From Actinoplanes xinjiangensis (lineage in GTDB: Bacteria > Actinomycetota > Actinomycetes > Mycobacteriales > Micromonosporaceae): a DNA stretch of 64,000 nucleotides. The notes below the pieces were generated by a model. That model worked only from the letters and a program-made list of their open reading frames with translations. It was not told the DNA's origin and ran no database searches. This document shows, in pieces, positions 14,966 through 22,872 of this stretch (position 1 is the stretch's first letter; each line of letters starts with the position of its first letter). The DNA is taken from assembly GCF_003148685.1 (NCBI RefSeq), contig NZ_QGGR01000007.1, positions 393,087 to 457,086 on the forward strand, written 5' to 3'. Position numbers and translations under genes: made by a program.

Positions 14966-16024
14966 TCAGGCTCCGGCCGGGCGGGTGATCTCCCACTCCT
15001 GCGTCTGAGCGGCGCCGGCCGGGCGCAGCGTCAGACGGAACCGGGCAAGGTCGATGCCCTCCGCCACTTCGAACAGGACGTGGCGCAGGCAGGACGCCGA
15101 CGCATCGAGGAGCGAGGGGGCGTAGGGCTCCCATCTCGTGGTCATGTCGGCGTCGACCCGGTGCTCGTTGCCGTCCGTGTCGATGAGCCAGGCGCGGTCG
15201 GCGACGTCGTTCAGGAAGGGGACCGAACCGACGTTCTCCACCTGGACCAGCACCAGGACCGCCCGTCGGCCCGGCGTGTCGGTGGGGAAGTACGTGGGGT
15301 CCTCGACCGATGCGATCGAGAGCTGCATCGCCGTGCCGGCGGAACCCTTCATGATCACCACGCCGTCCTCCGGGACCACGTCACCGACGGGTACCGCGTC
15401 CGCCCGGATCCCCGTCGGCAGCCAGGCCCGGACCGTTGCCGTTGGCGCCGGGGCGGCCGGAGCGAAGTCGAAGGCCGGCGCAGACGTCCGGACCGGCGAG
15501 GCCGACGACGTGACGGTGCTCCCCGACCCTGTGGGCTCGTCGACCGGCCGGTCGACGCTGACGGCCACGAGCCCGAGACCGGCGGCGAGCGCGGCCGCGG
15601 TAGACAGGGCGATGCAGATCCGCCGCCCACGGGTCGACCCTGACGGCTCCGGTTCCGAAGCGGCCGCCGGAGCCGTCAGTGCCGGTGGAGAAAGCGGCCG
15701 AGTCGTCAGCGCTGGTGGAGGAGGTTGCCGAGCTGTCAACGCCGGTGGAGAAGGTTGCGCGGCTGTCAGCGCCGGTGAGGAAGCTGGCGGTCTCGTCTGT
15801 GCTGGTGCAGGAAGTCGCGGCGCTGTCAGTGCCGGTGGGGGAGGCGGCGGACCCGCCAGTGTCGATGGCGAGGGGGCGGCCGGGCCGGCCCCGATCCGAC
15901 CGCGGCGGCTGATGCGGGCGCCGGCGATTGCTCCGGCAGCCGCCACAGCGGTCACCGCAGTGATCGCCAACCAGCGGGAATGTCGGCGGGGGAGGGGCGG
16001 TGGCGCGGTCACGGGCCCGAGCAT
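14966..16024 (-). CDS. Two-transmembrane proline-rich protein with C-terminal beta-sandwich (DUF4352-like)
   Basis: From ATG 16024 the protein is 352 residues. A first membrane segment (WLAITAVTAVAAAGAIAGARI, about 17-37) leads to a long Pro/Ala/Thr-rich linker made of roughly ten-residue repeats such as PPPPALTTR. A second membrane segment follows (ICIALSTAAALAAGLGLVAVSV). The C-terminal 180 residues resemble DUF4352-type immunoglobulin-like domains: VLVLVQVENVGSVPF, then WLIDTDGNEHRVDADM and a VLFEVAEGIDLARFRL strand. I infer an envelope protein exposing this domain. Starts upstream (ATG 16159) or at GTG 16012 are possible; no ribosome site decides. The neighbouring 16.6-17.1 kb seems to hold a decayed relative. 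Confidence 0.65.
   Translation of the reverse strand: MLGPVTAPPPLPRRHSRWLAITAVTAVAAAGAIAGARISRRGRIGAGPAAPSPSTLAGPPPPPPALTAPRLPAPAQTRPPASSPALTAAQPSPPALTARQPPPPALTTRPLSPPALTAPAAASEPEPSGSTRGRRICIALSTAAALAAGLGLVAVSVDRPVDEPTGSGSTVTSSASPVRTSAPAFDFAPAAPAPTATVRAWLPTGIRADAVPVGDVVPEDGVVIMKGSAGTAMQLSIASVEDPTYFPTDTPGRRAVLVLVQVENVGSVPFLNDVADRAWLIDTDGNEHRVDADMTTRWEPYAPSLLDASASCLRHVLFEVAEGIDLARFRLTLRPAGAAQTQEWEITRPAGA
15674..15855 (-). repeat. 30-bp coding repeats in the proline-rich linker
   Basis: About six degenerate 30-base units, each with a CTGTCAGCGCCGGTGGAG-like core on the plus strand, encode the Pro-Ala-Leu-Thr linker of the membrane protein read on the minus strand. The frame is kept because the unit is a multiple of three. 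Confidence 0.7.
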
Positions 16025-16559
16025 CGGCCGCCGGGGTGACCATCTGAGCGAACCATCAGAGGGCTTTCGGAGTGAGGGCTGCCCCGTCCTCCCCCGTTCT
16101 CTGGGATTCCGGCATACCGTCATCGCGGAACAGATCGAGGAACAAGCCGCAGACCTCAACGCGAACGGTCTCCAGCGCCGAGGCCCCTGCCTGTAGCTTT
16201 TGCGGCGGCGTCGGTCGCCCGGTCACTCCCGGCAGGGCGGAGCGGGGGTGGGATCCGCTCGATCCACCGGCCGTGGACCGAACCGAGCGGCGTGCCGAAC
16301 CGACCCACACTTGCCGAGTGGCAGCGACAACGCCATCACACACAACGCGATCGTGGGACCCGGTCGTCGTGAAGACGATGACGGACGCTCACGCAGAGCC
16401 GATCGCGCGACCCCACCACGGCTATACCGACGATCAGCGCCCACGATCGCTGATCGTGCGCCGCGGTCTTCGCTCAGAGCCCGTCAGACCCTGACACCGA
16501 AGGCTCTCGGACGGTCGGCGACGCTGGTAGGGGTCCAGGGCATCGCCGGCAGGGATCCA

Positions 16560-17117
16560 GGAAATGGGCGGTAGGGGTCTAGAGCATCGTCGGTGGGGGA
16601 GGCCATCAGTGGCGGGATGCTCGGCGGGGGCGGGGACCGGCCCGCCCGTCGGGAGAGACGAACCGGGAGGCGCGGCATGGGCGTGCCGGGCGGCCCAGGC
16701 AGCCGCGGCCACCGACAACCGCCGTGGTGACCGCCGCGAGCGTTGGCCAGCAGTTTGGTTCGGGTGGGAGGGGCACCGTCACGGGCGCGGGGATCGGTTG
16801 GCGGTGACGGACTGGGAGAGCCGGATATCGGCAAGTGGGAGGGGCACCGTCACGGGCGCGGGGATCGGTTGGCGGTGACGGACTGGGAGAGCCGGATATC
16901 GGCAAGTGGGAGCGGCGCCGTCACGGTCGGGGGCGTCGGCCGGGCGGTGACGAGCTGGGGGAGTCGGCTATCGGCGGGTCGGAGGGCGCCGTCGCGGTCG
17001 GGGGCGTCGGCCGGGCGGTGATGACCTGGGGGAGTCGGCTATCGGCGGGTGGGAGGGGTGCCGTCACGGGCGCGGGCGCGGGCGTCGGCCGCGGGGGTGA
17101 CGACCGGAGAGAGCCGG
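16560..17117 (-). pseudogene. Probable remnant of a paralogue of the two-transmembrane protein
   Basis: On the minus strand, 16660-16790 reads VTVPLPP, then WPTLAAVTTAVVGGRG, close to VTAPPPLPRRHSRWLAITAVTAVAAAG at the start of the protein encoded at 14966-16024. Upstream of it the VTVPLPP segment is repeated by the 71-bp array, and no intact C-terminal domain follows. I infer a decayed N-terminal copy whose beginning has expanded into a minisatellite. Moderate confidence; 16025-16559 shows no gene. Confidence 0.4.
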
Positions 17118-17121
17118 CTAC
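16764..17121 (-). repeat. 71-bp minisatellite, five copies, ending in the TetR stop codon
   Basis: Units begin at 16764, 16835, 16906, 16978 and 17049, each opening GTGGGAGGGGCACCGTCAC or a variant and ending GAGAGCCGGATATCGGC or a variant. The first two are almost identical. The last unit runs into GAGAGCCGGCTACCGGTCGG, which holds the TAG stop of the convergent-reading TetR gene. Unit length (71) is not a multiple of three, so frames shift along the array. Confidence 0.9.
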
Positions 17122-17708
17122 CGGTCGGCAACCCCGAGGAGGGGGCGCAGGACGTCGTCGACGACGTGGATCACCCAGGGCTGGTCGAGGGGTTCGCCGG
17201 AGAGCAGCAGCCGGTGCCAGAGCAGGGCCTTGCCGACCTCGACGAGCGTGGTGGCGTCGGCGGAGGCGGCCAGCTCGCCGCGGGCCACGGCGCGGTCGAG
17301 GACGGCCGCGGTCTCGGTCACGCCGGTCGACAGGACGTGTTCGTGCAGGAGACGGCCCAGGGACGGGTCGGCGCGGATGGCCGCGAGGAGGCTCAGCACG
17401 ATCGGCTGTTTGCGCTCGTAGACGCGGCAGAACCCGGTCATCGCGGCGATCAGGTCGCCGCGCAGGGAGCCCGTGTCCGGCAGCGGTGGGTGGTCGATCA
17501 TCAGGCCGTGCAGGGCGGCGGCGACCATGTCGGGTTTGCCGGACCAGCGGCGGTAGATGGTGGCCTTGCTGGCCCGGGCGCGGCGGGCCACCTCGTCGAT
17601 CGACATCCGGTCGTAGCCGACCTCGGCCAGCAGCTCCCGGATGGCGTCGAGGATGGCCGTCTCGCGGGCCGGGTCCAGCCGGTGCTGGGTGGCCGGTGAC
17701 TGTGGCAT
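17118..17708 (-). CDS. TetR-family transcriptional regulator (AcrR type)
   Basis: The 196-residue protein has a TetR helix-turn-helix (residues 15-60): AILDAIRELLAEVGYDRMSIDEVARRARASKATIYRRWSGK. A C-terminal TetR domain follows, with AAALHGLMIDHP and VLSLLAAIRADPSLGRLLHEHV. ATG 17708 is chosen because GGGAGG precedes it; an in-frame ATG at 17735 would add nine residues. It lies 31 bases downstream of the SDR gene in the same direction, so both are probably co-transcribed and repressed from the palindrome at 18591. Its stop codon is embedded in the last unit of the 71-bp repeat. Confidence 0.9.
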   Translation of the reverse strand: MPQSPATQHRLDPARETAILDAIRELLAEVGYDRMSIDEVARRARASKATIYRRWSGKPDMVAAALHGLMIDHPPLPDTGSLRGDLIAAMTGFCRVYERKQPIVLSLLAAIRADPSLGRLLHEHVLSTGVTETAAVLDRAVARGELAASADATTLVEVGKALLWHRLLLSGEPLDQPWVIHVVDDVLRPLLGVADR

Positions 17709-17739
17709 CCCCGGCCTCCCGCAGAAGAACGACAAAAGA

Positions 17740-18585
17740 TCACTGAGCGCTGGTGAAAGTACCGTATCGCACTCCCGTCAGCTCCTCGGAGATCGCCCAC
17801 AGCCGCTCGGCGACGGCCTGGTCACGGCCGGCCGGCGACACCTCGATCCGGGCCGGAGCGCCGCGCCGTTCACCGATGCCGTCCGGTCCGTACGCCTCCC
17901 CGGTCCGGCCCTCGACCGCCGCCCGCAGGATGGGCCGGGCGCCGTCGGCGGCGGACTGCGCCGACAGGCGGGCGAGCCTGATGAGCACGTCACGTACCCG
18001 ATCGCCGGTACGGGCCAGGTCGGTGTGCGCGACGCCGGGGTGCGCGAGGACGCTGGTCAGCCCGGTACGCCGCCCGAGTTCCAGCCCGAACAGCACGTTG
18101 GCGAGTTTGGACTGGCAGTAGGCGCCGAACTGCCGGTAGCGGCGCTCGCCCATCAGGTCGTCGAAGTCGATGCGGCCGCGCCGATGCAGTCCGCTGGTGA
18201 CGGTGACGACCCGGCCGCCGTCGCTCGCCTCGAGGGCGGGCAGCAGCAGGCCGGTGAGCGCGAAGTGGCCCAGGTGGTTGACCCCGAACTGGCGCTCGAA
18301 CCCGTCGGTCGTCAGTTCCCGCCGGGGGACGGCCATCACCCCGGCGTTGTTGATCAGGAGGTCGAGTCGCCCGTACCGCTGGAGGAAGTCGTGCGCGAAG
18401 CGCCGCACCGAGGTGAGGTCGCCGAGGTCCAGGGGCTGCCAGACCGCGCCGATCCGGGTGGCCGCGGCTTCGCCGCGCTCCCGTCCGCGGGCCGCGATGA
18501 TCACCTGGTTGCCCTGTCTCGCCAGGTCGAGTGCCGTGTGATAGCCGATGCCGCCGGATGCGCCGGTAACGATGATGACTGACAT
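17740..18585 (-). CDS. Short-chain dehydrogenase/reductase (SDR)
   Basis: The 281-residue protein has the classical SDR pattern: cofactor site TGASGGIG (residues 7-14), an acidic-residue region, LINNAGV (around 82), the catalytic YCQSK (Tyr-x3-Lys, near 155), and a HPGVAHTDL loop after it. It resembles the retinol-dehydrogenase/WW-domain-oxidoreductase-like SDRs common in actinomycetes. NADP(H) use is suggested by the AARGRERGE stretch after strand 2. The physiological substrate cannot be told. It is the first gene of a two-gene operon with TetR; the start ATG is six bases from a perfect palindrome, so repressor binding would block initiation. Confidence 0.9.
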   Translation of the reverse strand: MSVIIVTGASGGIGYHTALDLARQGNQVIIAARGRERGEAAATRIGAVWQPLDLGDLTSVRRFAHDFLQRYGRLDLLINNAGVMAVPRRELTTDGFERQFGVNHLGHFALTGLLLPALEASDGGRVVTVTSGLHRRGRIDFDDLMGERRYRQFGAYCQSKLANVLFGLELGRRTGLTSVLAHPGVAHTDLARTGDRVRDVLIRLARLSAQSAADGARPILRAAVEGRTGEAYGPDGIGERRGAPARIEVSPAGRDQAVAERLWAISEELTGVRYGTFTSAQ

Positions 18586-18590
18586 GTACG

Positions 18591-18604
18591 GTACGGTACC
18601 GTAC
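18591..18604. promoter_or_regulatory. Perfect palindromic operator upstream of SDR-TetR
   Basis: GTACGGTACCGTAC is a 14-base perfect palindrome, preceded by another GTACG (18586-18590). It stands immediately upstream of the SDR start codon and is a good candidate operator for the co-transcribed TetR protein. Confidence 0.55.
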
Positions 18605-18724
18605 ACCTTCAAGCTGCGACGGGCCGGAAGTCGCGGCCGGCGCCCGATCAGACCTGCCGTCGACCTCGTCGAGCAGCAGACTGATCGGGAACCCGCTGGT
18701 AGGCCCTTGGGGGATGACCTTCGG

Positions 18725-20527
18725 CTACGCGACCGACAGTCCTGGGTGATCCGACATTCGCGGCGCGTGGTCGATCCGGTGGGCCAGTTCGGCGACGGTC
18801 GGGTTGTCGAAGACGGTTCGTACGGTGAGCGCGACGCCGAAGCGGGTGCGGATCCGCGACACCATGCGGGCGGCCTGCAGCGACTGTCCACCCAGGTCGA
18901 AGAAGTCGTCGTCGCGGGTCACACCGGCCTGGGTGAGCAGCTCGCTCCAGATCTCGGCGAGGGCCGCCTCCGTGCCGGTGTGCGGGCCGGTGGGCGTACC
19001 GGACGGGGTGGTCGTGCCGGTGGCCAGGGCGGTCAGTGCCGTGCGGTCGACCTTGCCGTTGGGGGTCAGCGGGAGGGCGCCGACAGTCACGAAGCGGTCC
19101 GGCATCAAATGTTCGGGCAGGTGCTCGCGAAGACGCAGGCGCAGACCGGTGACCAGGTCGGCATCCGTCCCGGCCGGCACCACGCATGCGATCAGGGTGG
19201 CGTCGTCGGTGCCGGATCCGGCCAGTGTCACGGCGGCGTCCTTGACCAGCGGGTCGCGGCGCAGCACGTCCTCGATCTCGGCGGGCTCCACCCGGAAGCC
19301 GCGCTTCTTGAACTGGTGGTCGGCGCGGCCGAGGAACTCGATGGCACCGTCGGGCCGGTACGTCGCCAGGTCGCCGGTGGCGTAGAGCCGCTGGCCGTAC
19401 GCCCAGGGGTCGGGAATGAACCGCTCCGCGGTCAGCGCCGGGTCACCCAGGTAACCGCGGCTCACGCCGGGGCCACCGGCGTACAGGAACCCGGGTACAC
19501 CGACGGGGACCGGCCGGTAGCGGTCGTCGAGGATCTCGACGCGGGTGCCGGAGATGGGCCGGCCGATCGGGATCCGCGGCCGGGTGGTGTCGGCCAGGGT
19601 CACGGTGTGGCAGGTGGTGAACGTGGTGACCTCGGTCGGGCCGTAGCCGTTGATCAGCCGGCAGTCCGGTGCCTGTTGCAGGAAGCGCCGGGCCCGTTGC
19701 GGTGACATGACGTCGCCGCCGGTGAGGAGCTGGCGCAGCCCGAGCAGGCCGTTGAGACATTCGTCGACCATGACGTTGAACAGCCCGGCGGTGAGCCATG
19801 CGGTGGTCACCCGTTCGCGGTGCAGCAGGCCGGCGAGCTCGGCCGGGGACAGGGCGCCGGGTGGGGCGATCACGAGCCGTCCACCGTTGGCCAGGGCACC
19901 CCACATCTCGAAGGTGGACGCGTCGAACGACACCGTGGACAGCTGGGCGATCACCTCATCGGGGCCGAGGTGTACGTAGTCGGGGTCGTCGACGAGCCGG
20001 ACGATGCCGGCGTGCCGGACCGCCACCCCCTTCGGAACCCCGGTGGAGCCGGACGTGAACATCAGATAGGCGACGTCGTCGGGGTGCACGTGCGCGGCGG
20101 GCGCGGCCGGGCCGGGCCGGTCCTCGACGTCCAGGACGGTGCCGTCGTAGCCGTCGAGCGGGCCGTGGGCCAGCAGCGTCCGGGCACCGGCCACCTCGAT
20201 CATCGCGGTCAGCCGCGCGGCCGGGTAACCCGGATCCAGCGGTACGTAGCAGCCGCCCGCCTTGAGGATGCCGAGGACGGCGACGACGAAGTCGACGGAA
20301 CGTTCCAGCAGCACCCCCACCGCCTCGTCGCGGCGTACCCCGGTGGCGTGCAGGCGCCCGGCGAGCCGGCCGGCGCGGGCGTCCAGTTCGCCGTAGGTGA
20401 CGTCGGTGCCGTCGCAGGTGACGGCGACGCGGTCGGGTGTCGCGAGAGCGTGCCCGGCGAACAGCTCGTGGACGCAGAGGTCGATGCAGCGTGCCTCGGC
20501 GGCCCGGATCGGTGAACGGTCGAGCAT
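18725..20527 (-). CDS. Stand-alone NRPS adenylation-thiolation (A-T) protein, valine-like pocket
   Basis: The 600-residue protein has an adenylation domain (about 20-505) and a carrier domain (520-595), with no condensation or thioesterase domain. Core motifs: LMFTSGSTGVPKG (A3), NGYGPTEVTT (A5), LYATGDLA (A7), PNGKVDR (A10) and DDDFFDLGGQSLQA with the phosphopantetheine Ser at 549. Reading the pocket by hand from SFDASTFEMW, AWLTAGLF, LLTGGD and NGYGPTEVTTF gives D-A-F-W-L-G-G-T-F-K, close to known valine codes. It probably activates valine and holds it as aminoacyl-S-carrier. It is last in the operon, one base after the acyl-CoA-dehydrogenase-like gene, suggesting that enzyme acts on the carrier-bound amino acid. 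Confidence 0.9.
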   Translation of the reverse strand: MLDRSPIRAAEARCIDLCVHELFAGHALATPDRVAVTCDGTDVTYGELDARAGRLAGRLHATGVRRDEAVGVLLERSVDFVVAVLGILKAGGCYVPLDPGYPAARLTAMIEVAGARTLLAHGPLDGYDGTVLDVEDRPGPAAPAAHVHPDDVAYLMFTSGSTGVPKGVAVRHAGIVRLVDDPDYVHLGPDEVIAQLSTVSFDASTFEMWGALANGGRLVIAPPGALSPAELAGLLHRERVTTAWLTAGLFNVMVDECLNGLLGLRQLLTGGDVMSPQRARRFLQQAPDCRLINGYGPTEVTTFTTCHTVTLADTTRPRIPIGRPISGTRVEILDDRYRPVPVGVPGFLYAGGPGVSRGYLGDPALTAERFIPDPWAYGQRLYATGDLATYRPDGAIEFLGRADHQFKKRGFRVEPAEIEDVLRRDPLVKDAAVTLAGSGTDDATLIACVVPAGTDADLVTGLRLRLREHLPEHLMPDRFVTVGALPLTPNGKVDRTALTALATGTTTPSGTPTGPHTGTEAALAEIWSELLTQAGVTRDDDFFDLGGQSLQAARMVSRIRTRFGVALTVRTVFDNPTVAELAHRIDHAPRMSDHPGLSVA

Positions 20528-20528
20528 G

Positions 20529-22175
20529 TCAGGGGCACCCTTCGGGCAGGTCGGTGATGACGTCGCGGATCAGGAGGTCCCAGGCCGGCAGGTCGCCGAC
20601 CGGGTCGTCGTCGAGTTGGGGCCACAGGGCGGCGAGGCGCCGCCGCGACGAACGGCAGGACAGGTCGGCCAGCGTCTGCGCCGCCGGATCGTCGCCGCAC
20701 TGGTCGGCCCGGGCCAGGACGATCGACATGCTCAGCAGTTCGCCGCCGATGGCGCCGAGCACGGTCGTGCGGCGCTGTGAGGAGGCCGGCCGGGCGCCCG
20801 CGGCCGCCAGGTCGGCGGCCTGCCGGTGCAGGTGGGTGAGGTGGGCGCGGCAGGAGGGGGAGAGGCCGGCGGCTTCCGGGACGGGCCGGGCCACACCGGG
20901 GACGATGTCGCTCAGAGCGGTCTCCGCGGACCAGCGGTCGATCATGAAGTCGACACCACCGGCCACCCGCAGGGCGCGGGCGTCGCGGAAGAACCGTTCG
21001 ACCGGCAGCGGCGGCACCCCTCGGCGCCGCTTGCTGGCCGCGGTCTCGTACCCCTCGCCGCCGAGCAGGGACACCGTCCGGTCGACCGCCCGCCAGCAGG
21101 CCAGCGACGTGATGTTCTTGGCGGCGGTGAGCTCCGGCGCGGACGGGTGGTGCAGCACCCACAGCATCACGCTGTCGATGGTGTAGACGTCCGCGGCGGT
21201 CTGCGCGATGCGGTGCCGGATCTCCTCGTACGTGTCCAGGGGGCGCCCGTCGATCACCCGGCGCCCGGCGAACTCGCGGGACCAGTGCAGGCTGAGCCGG
21301 GCGACGGCCAGCGACGGCGGCCCGATCACCAGGATGCGGCCGAGCGCGGCCAGCTGACCCAGGTCGGTCGCCGCGGCCGGTTCGCCGGGGCGCATCCGCC
21401 AGCCCTCCTCGTTCTCGTCCATTAGCGCGTGCGCCGGCACCCGGACCCGGTGCAGACCGAGACGGCCGATCTCGGCACCCTTGAGCCCCATGAACTCGTG
21501 CCGCCCCAGCACCTCGAATCCGGGGCTGTCGCTCTCCACGAACAGCAGCCGCACCTCGTCACCGACGGTGGCGGACACGTCCATCAGCCCGGCGATCGCC
21601 GCGTTGCCGATGAAGACCTTCTCGCCGGTGATCTCGTAGAACTTGCCGTCGTCGACCGGGACGGCGGTGGTGGCGCGGTGCTCGTTGGCCGTACCGGTGG
21701 GTTCGGCGTCGGCGCCGCCCGACACCACGCCCGCACGGACCCGGGCGCTGATCAGGTCCTTGAGCGGTCCGTCGGGCAGCAGCGGCAGGTAGGAGCCGGA
21801 GCCGAAACCGTTGGTGATGGCCAGGCTGTAGGCCACCGGCGAGGACCAGCTCGCGCCGGCCTGCAACACCCGGAAGGCGTTGTACGCCGACAGTCCCAGC
21901 CCGCCCAGCTCCACGTCGATCATGAGCTGGAGGAATCCGCCGTCCCGCAGCGCCCCGGTCAGCCCGTCCGGGAGCCGGCCGGCCGACTCCACCTGCTCGG
22001 GGTCGACGTGCTCGCGCAGCAGCCGGGTCAGGGCCGCGATGACGGTGTCGCCCCGCTCCCGGTCAGCCGGCGACTGCTCGGGAAACGGGTGCAGCGGCTC
22101 CCACGGGACGCTGCCGCGGTACAGCTGGTGCAGCGGACCGGGTGAGGACGGTGCCGAGGTGGTCGAAGAAGGCAT
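20529..22175 (-). CDS. Acyl-CoA dehydrogenase-like flavoprotein of the NRPS-PKS cluster
   Basis: From ATG 22175 the protein has 548 residues, longer than the usual 380-400. It shows the acyl-CoA dehydrogenase fold: an N-terminal helical part with LGGLGLSAYNAFRVL, the central region with KFYEITGEKVFIGNA (substrate/FAD region, about 190-205) and GLKGAEIGRL, and a C-terminal helical domain with LLGGEGYET and VERFFRDARALRVAGG. In other clusters such enzymes oxidise carrier-bound prolyl groups; here the partner A domain looks valine-specific. ATG 22175 is preferred because GGGAG lies eight bases upstream; it overlaps the thioesterase gene by 113 bases, which is unusual. Confidence 0.85.
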   Translation of the reverse strand: MPSSTTSAPSSPGPLHQLYRGSVPWEPLHPFPEQSPADRERGDTVIAALTRLLREHVDPEQVESAGRLPDGLTGALRDGGFLQLMIDVELGGLGLSAYNAFRVLQAGASWSSPVAYSLAITNGFGSGSYLPLLPDGPLKDLISARVRAGVVSGGADAEPTGTANEHRATTAVPVDDGKFYEITGEKVFIGNAAIAGLMDVSATVGDEVRLLFVESDSPGFEVLGRHEFMGLKGAEIGRLGLHRVRVPAHALMDENEEGWRMRPGEPAAATDLGQLAALGRILVIGPPSLAVARLSLHWSREFAGRRVIDGRPLDTYEEIRHRIAQTAADVYTIDSVMLWVLHHPSAPELTAAKNITSLACWRAVDRTVSLLGGEGYETAASKRRRGVPPLPVERFFRDARALRVAGGVDFMIDRWSAETALSDIVPGVARPVPEAAGLSPSCRAHLTHLHRQAADLAAAGARPASSQRRTTVLGAIGGELLSMSIVLARADQCGDDPAAQTLADLSCRSSRRRLAALWPQLDDDPVGDLPAWDLLIRDVITDLPEGCP

Positions 22176-22872
22176 CGGGGTGCTCCCGGAAGTAGAAGTG
22201 GTCACCGGGGAAGAGACGCAGATCGAAGGCGCCGGTGGTGTACGACCGCCAGGCGCGCAGCCCGTCGTGTGGTTCGTCGTCGTCGCGCCCGCCGAGCACG
22301 GTGATCGGGCAGTCCAGCGGCTCCGCCGGAACCGGCCGGTAACCGCTGACGATCGCCAGGTCGGCGCGGAGCCCGGTGAGCAGCAGCGTGCTCAGTTCGG
22401 GGTCCTCGTGCAGGGGTGCCGGCACCGGCCCGTAGAGCCGTTCGATCTCGGCGAGCAGCTGCGGACCGTCCAGTTCGCTCATCGACGGCCGGTGCGGCAG
22501 GGCGTGCGGGGCGGCCGTGCCGGAGAGCACCAGCGCCTCCGGTCCGGGCAGCCCGCGGTCCCGCAGTTCCCGGGCGGTCTCGTACGCGACGAGCGCCCCG
22601 AGGCTGTGCCCGAACAGGACGTACGGTGCGGCGAACCCGACATTGCCGATCAGTGCCCCGACCAGGCCGGCCATCCGCGTGAACGGCTCCTCGGACAGGC
22701 GGCTGCCCCGCCCCGGCAGCTGCACGGCCCGGACGTCGTGGTCGCGCAGCCGTGCCCCCCAGCGCAGGTACTCGCCGGGCGAGCCGCCGCTGTGCGGGAA
22801 GCAGTACATCCGGGTGACGGCGGGCGTACGCCGCGGGCGCGACAGCACCCACCGGGGGACGGAGGCCGTCAC
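22063..22872 (-). CDS. Type II thioesterase
   Basis: The 269-residue alpha/beta hydrolase has the type II editing thioesterase pattern: CFPHSGGSPGEYLRW near the start, nucleophile loop FGHSLGALVAYE with Ser around 90, acidic residue in VLGGRDDDE and His in LFPGDHFYF. These enzymes remove mis-primed acyl or aminoacyl groups from NRPS/PKS carrier domains. The start GTG overlaps the PKS stop (GTGA). About 25 residues extend beyond the usual end, and the next gene starts inside this C-terminus. As no type I thioesterase is present in the cluster, it might also release the product. Confidence 0.92.
   Translation of the reverse strand: MTASVPRWVLSRPRRTPAVTRMYCFPHSGGSPGEYLRWGARLRDHDVRAVQLPGRGSRLSEEPFTRMAGLVGALIGNVGFAAPYVLFGHSLGALVAYETARELRDRGLPGPEALVLSGTAAPHALPHRPSMSELDGPQLLAEIERLYGPVPAPLHEDPELSTLLLTGLRADLAIVSGYRPVPAEPLDCPITVLGGRDDDEPHDGLRAWRSYTTGAFDLRLFPGDHFYFREHPDAFFDHLGTVLTRSAAPAVPRQRPVGAAAPVSRAVAG

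Noticed and set aside
15138..16196. A 352-codon plus-strand frame over the proline-rich membrane protein
   Set aside because: It is antisense to the gene at 14966-16024, whose membrane segments and conserved C-terminal domain are convincing.
14510..17121. Regularly spaced repeats that might be CRISPR
   Set aside because: Units are contiguous without unique spacers, are not CRISPR-length with palindromic ends, and no cas gene is present.
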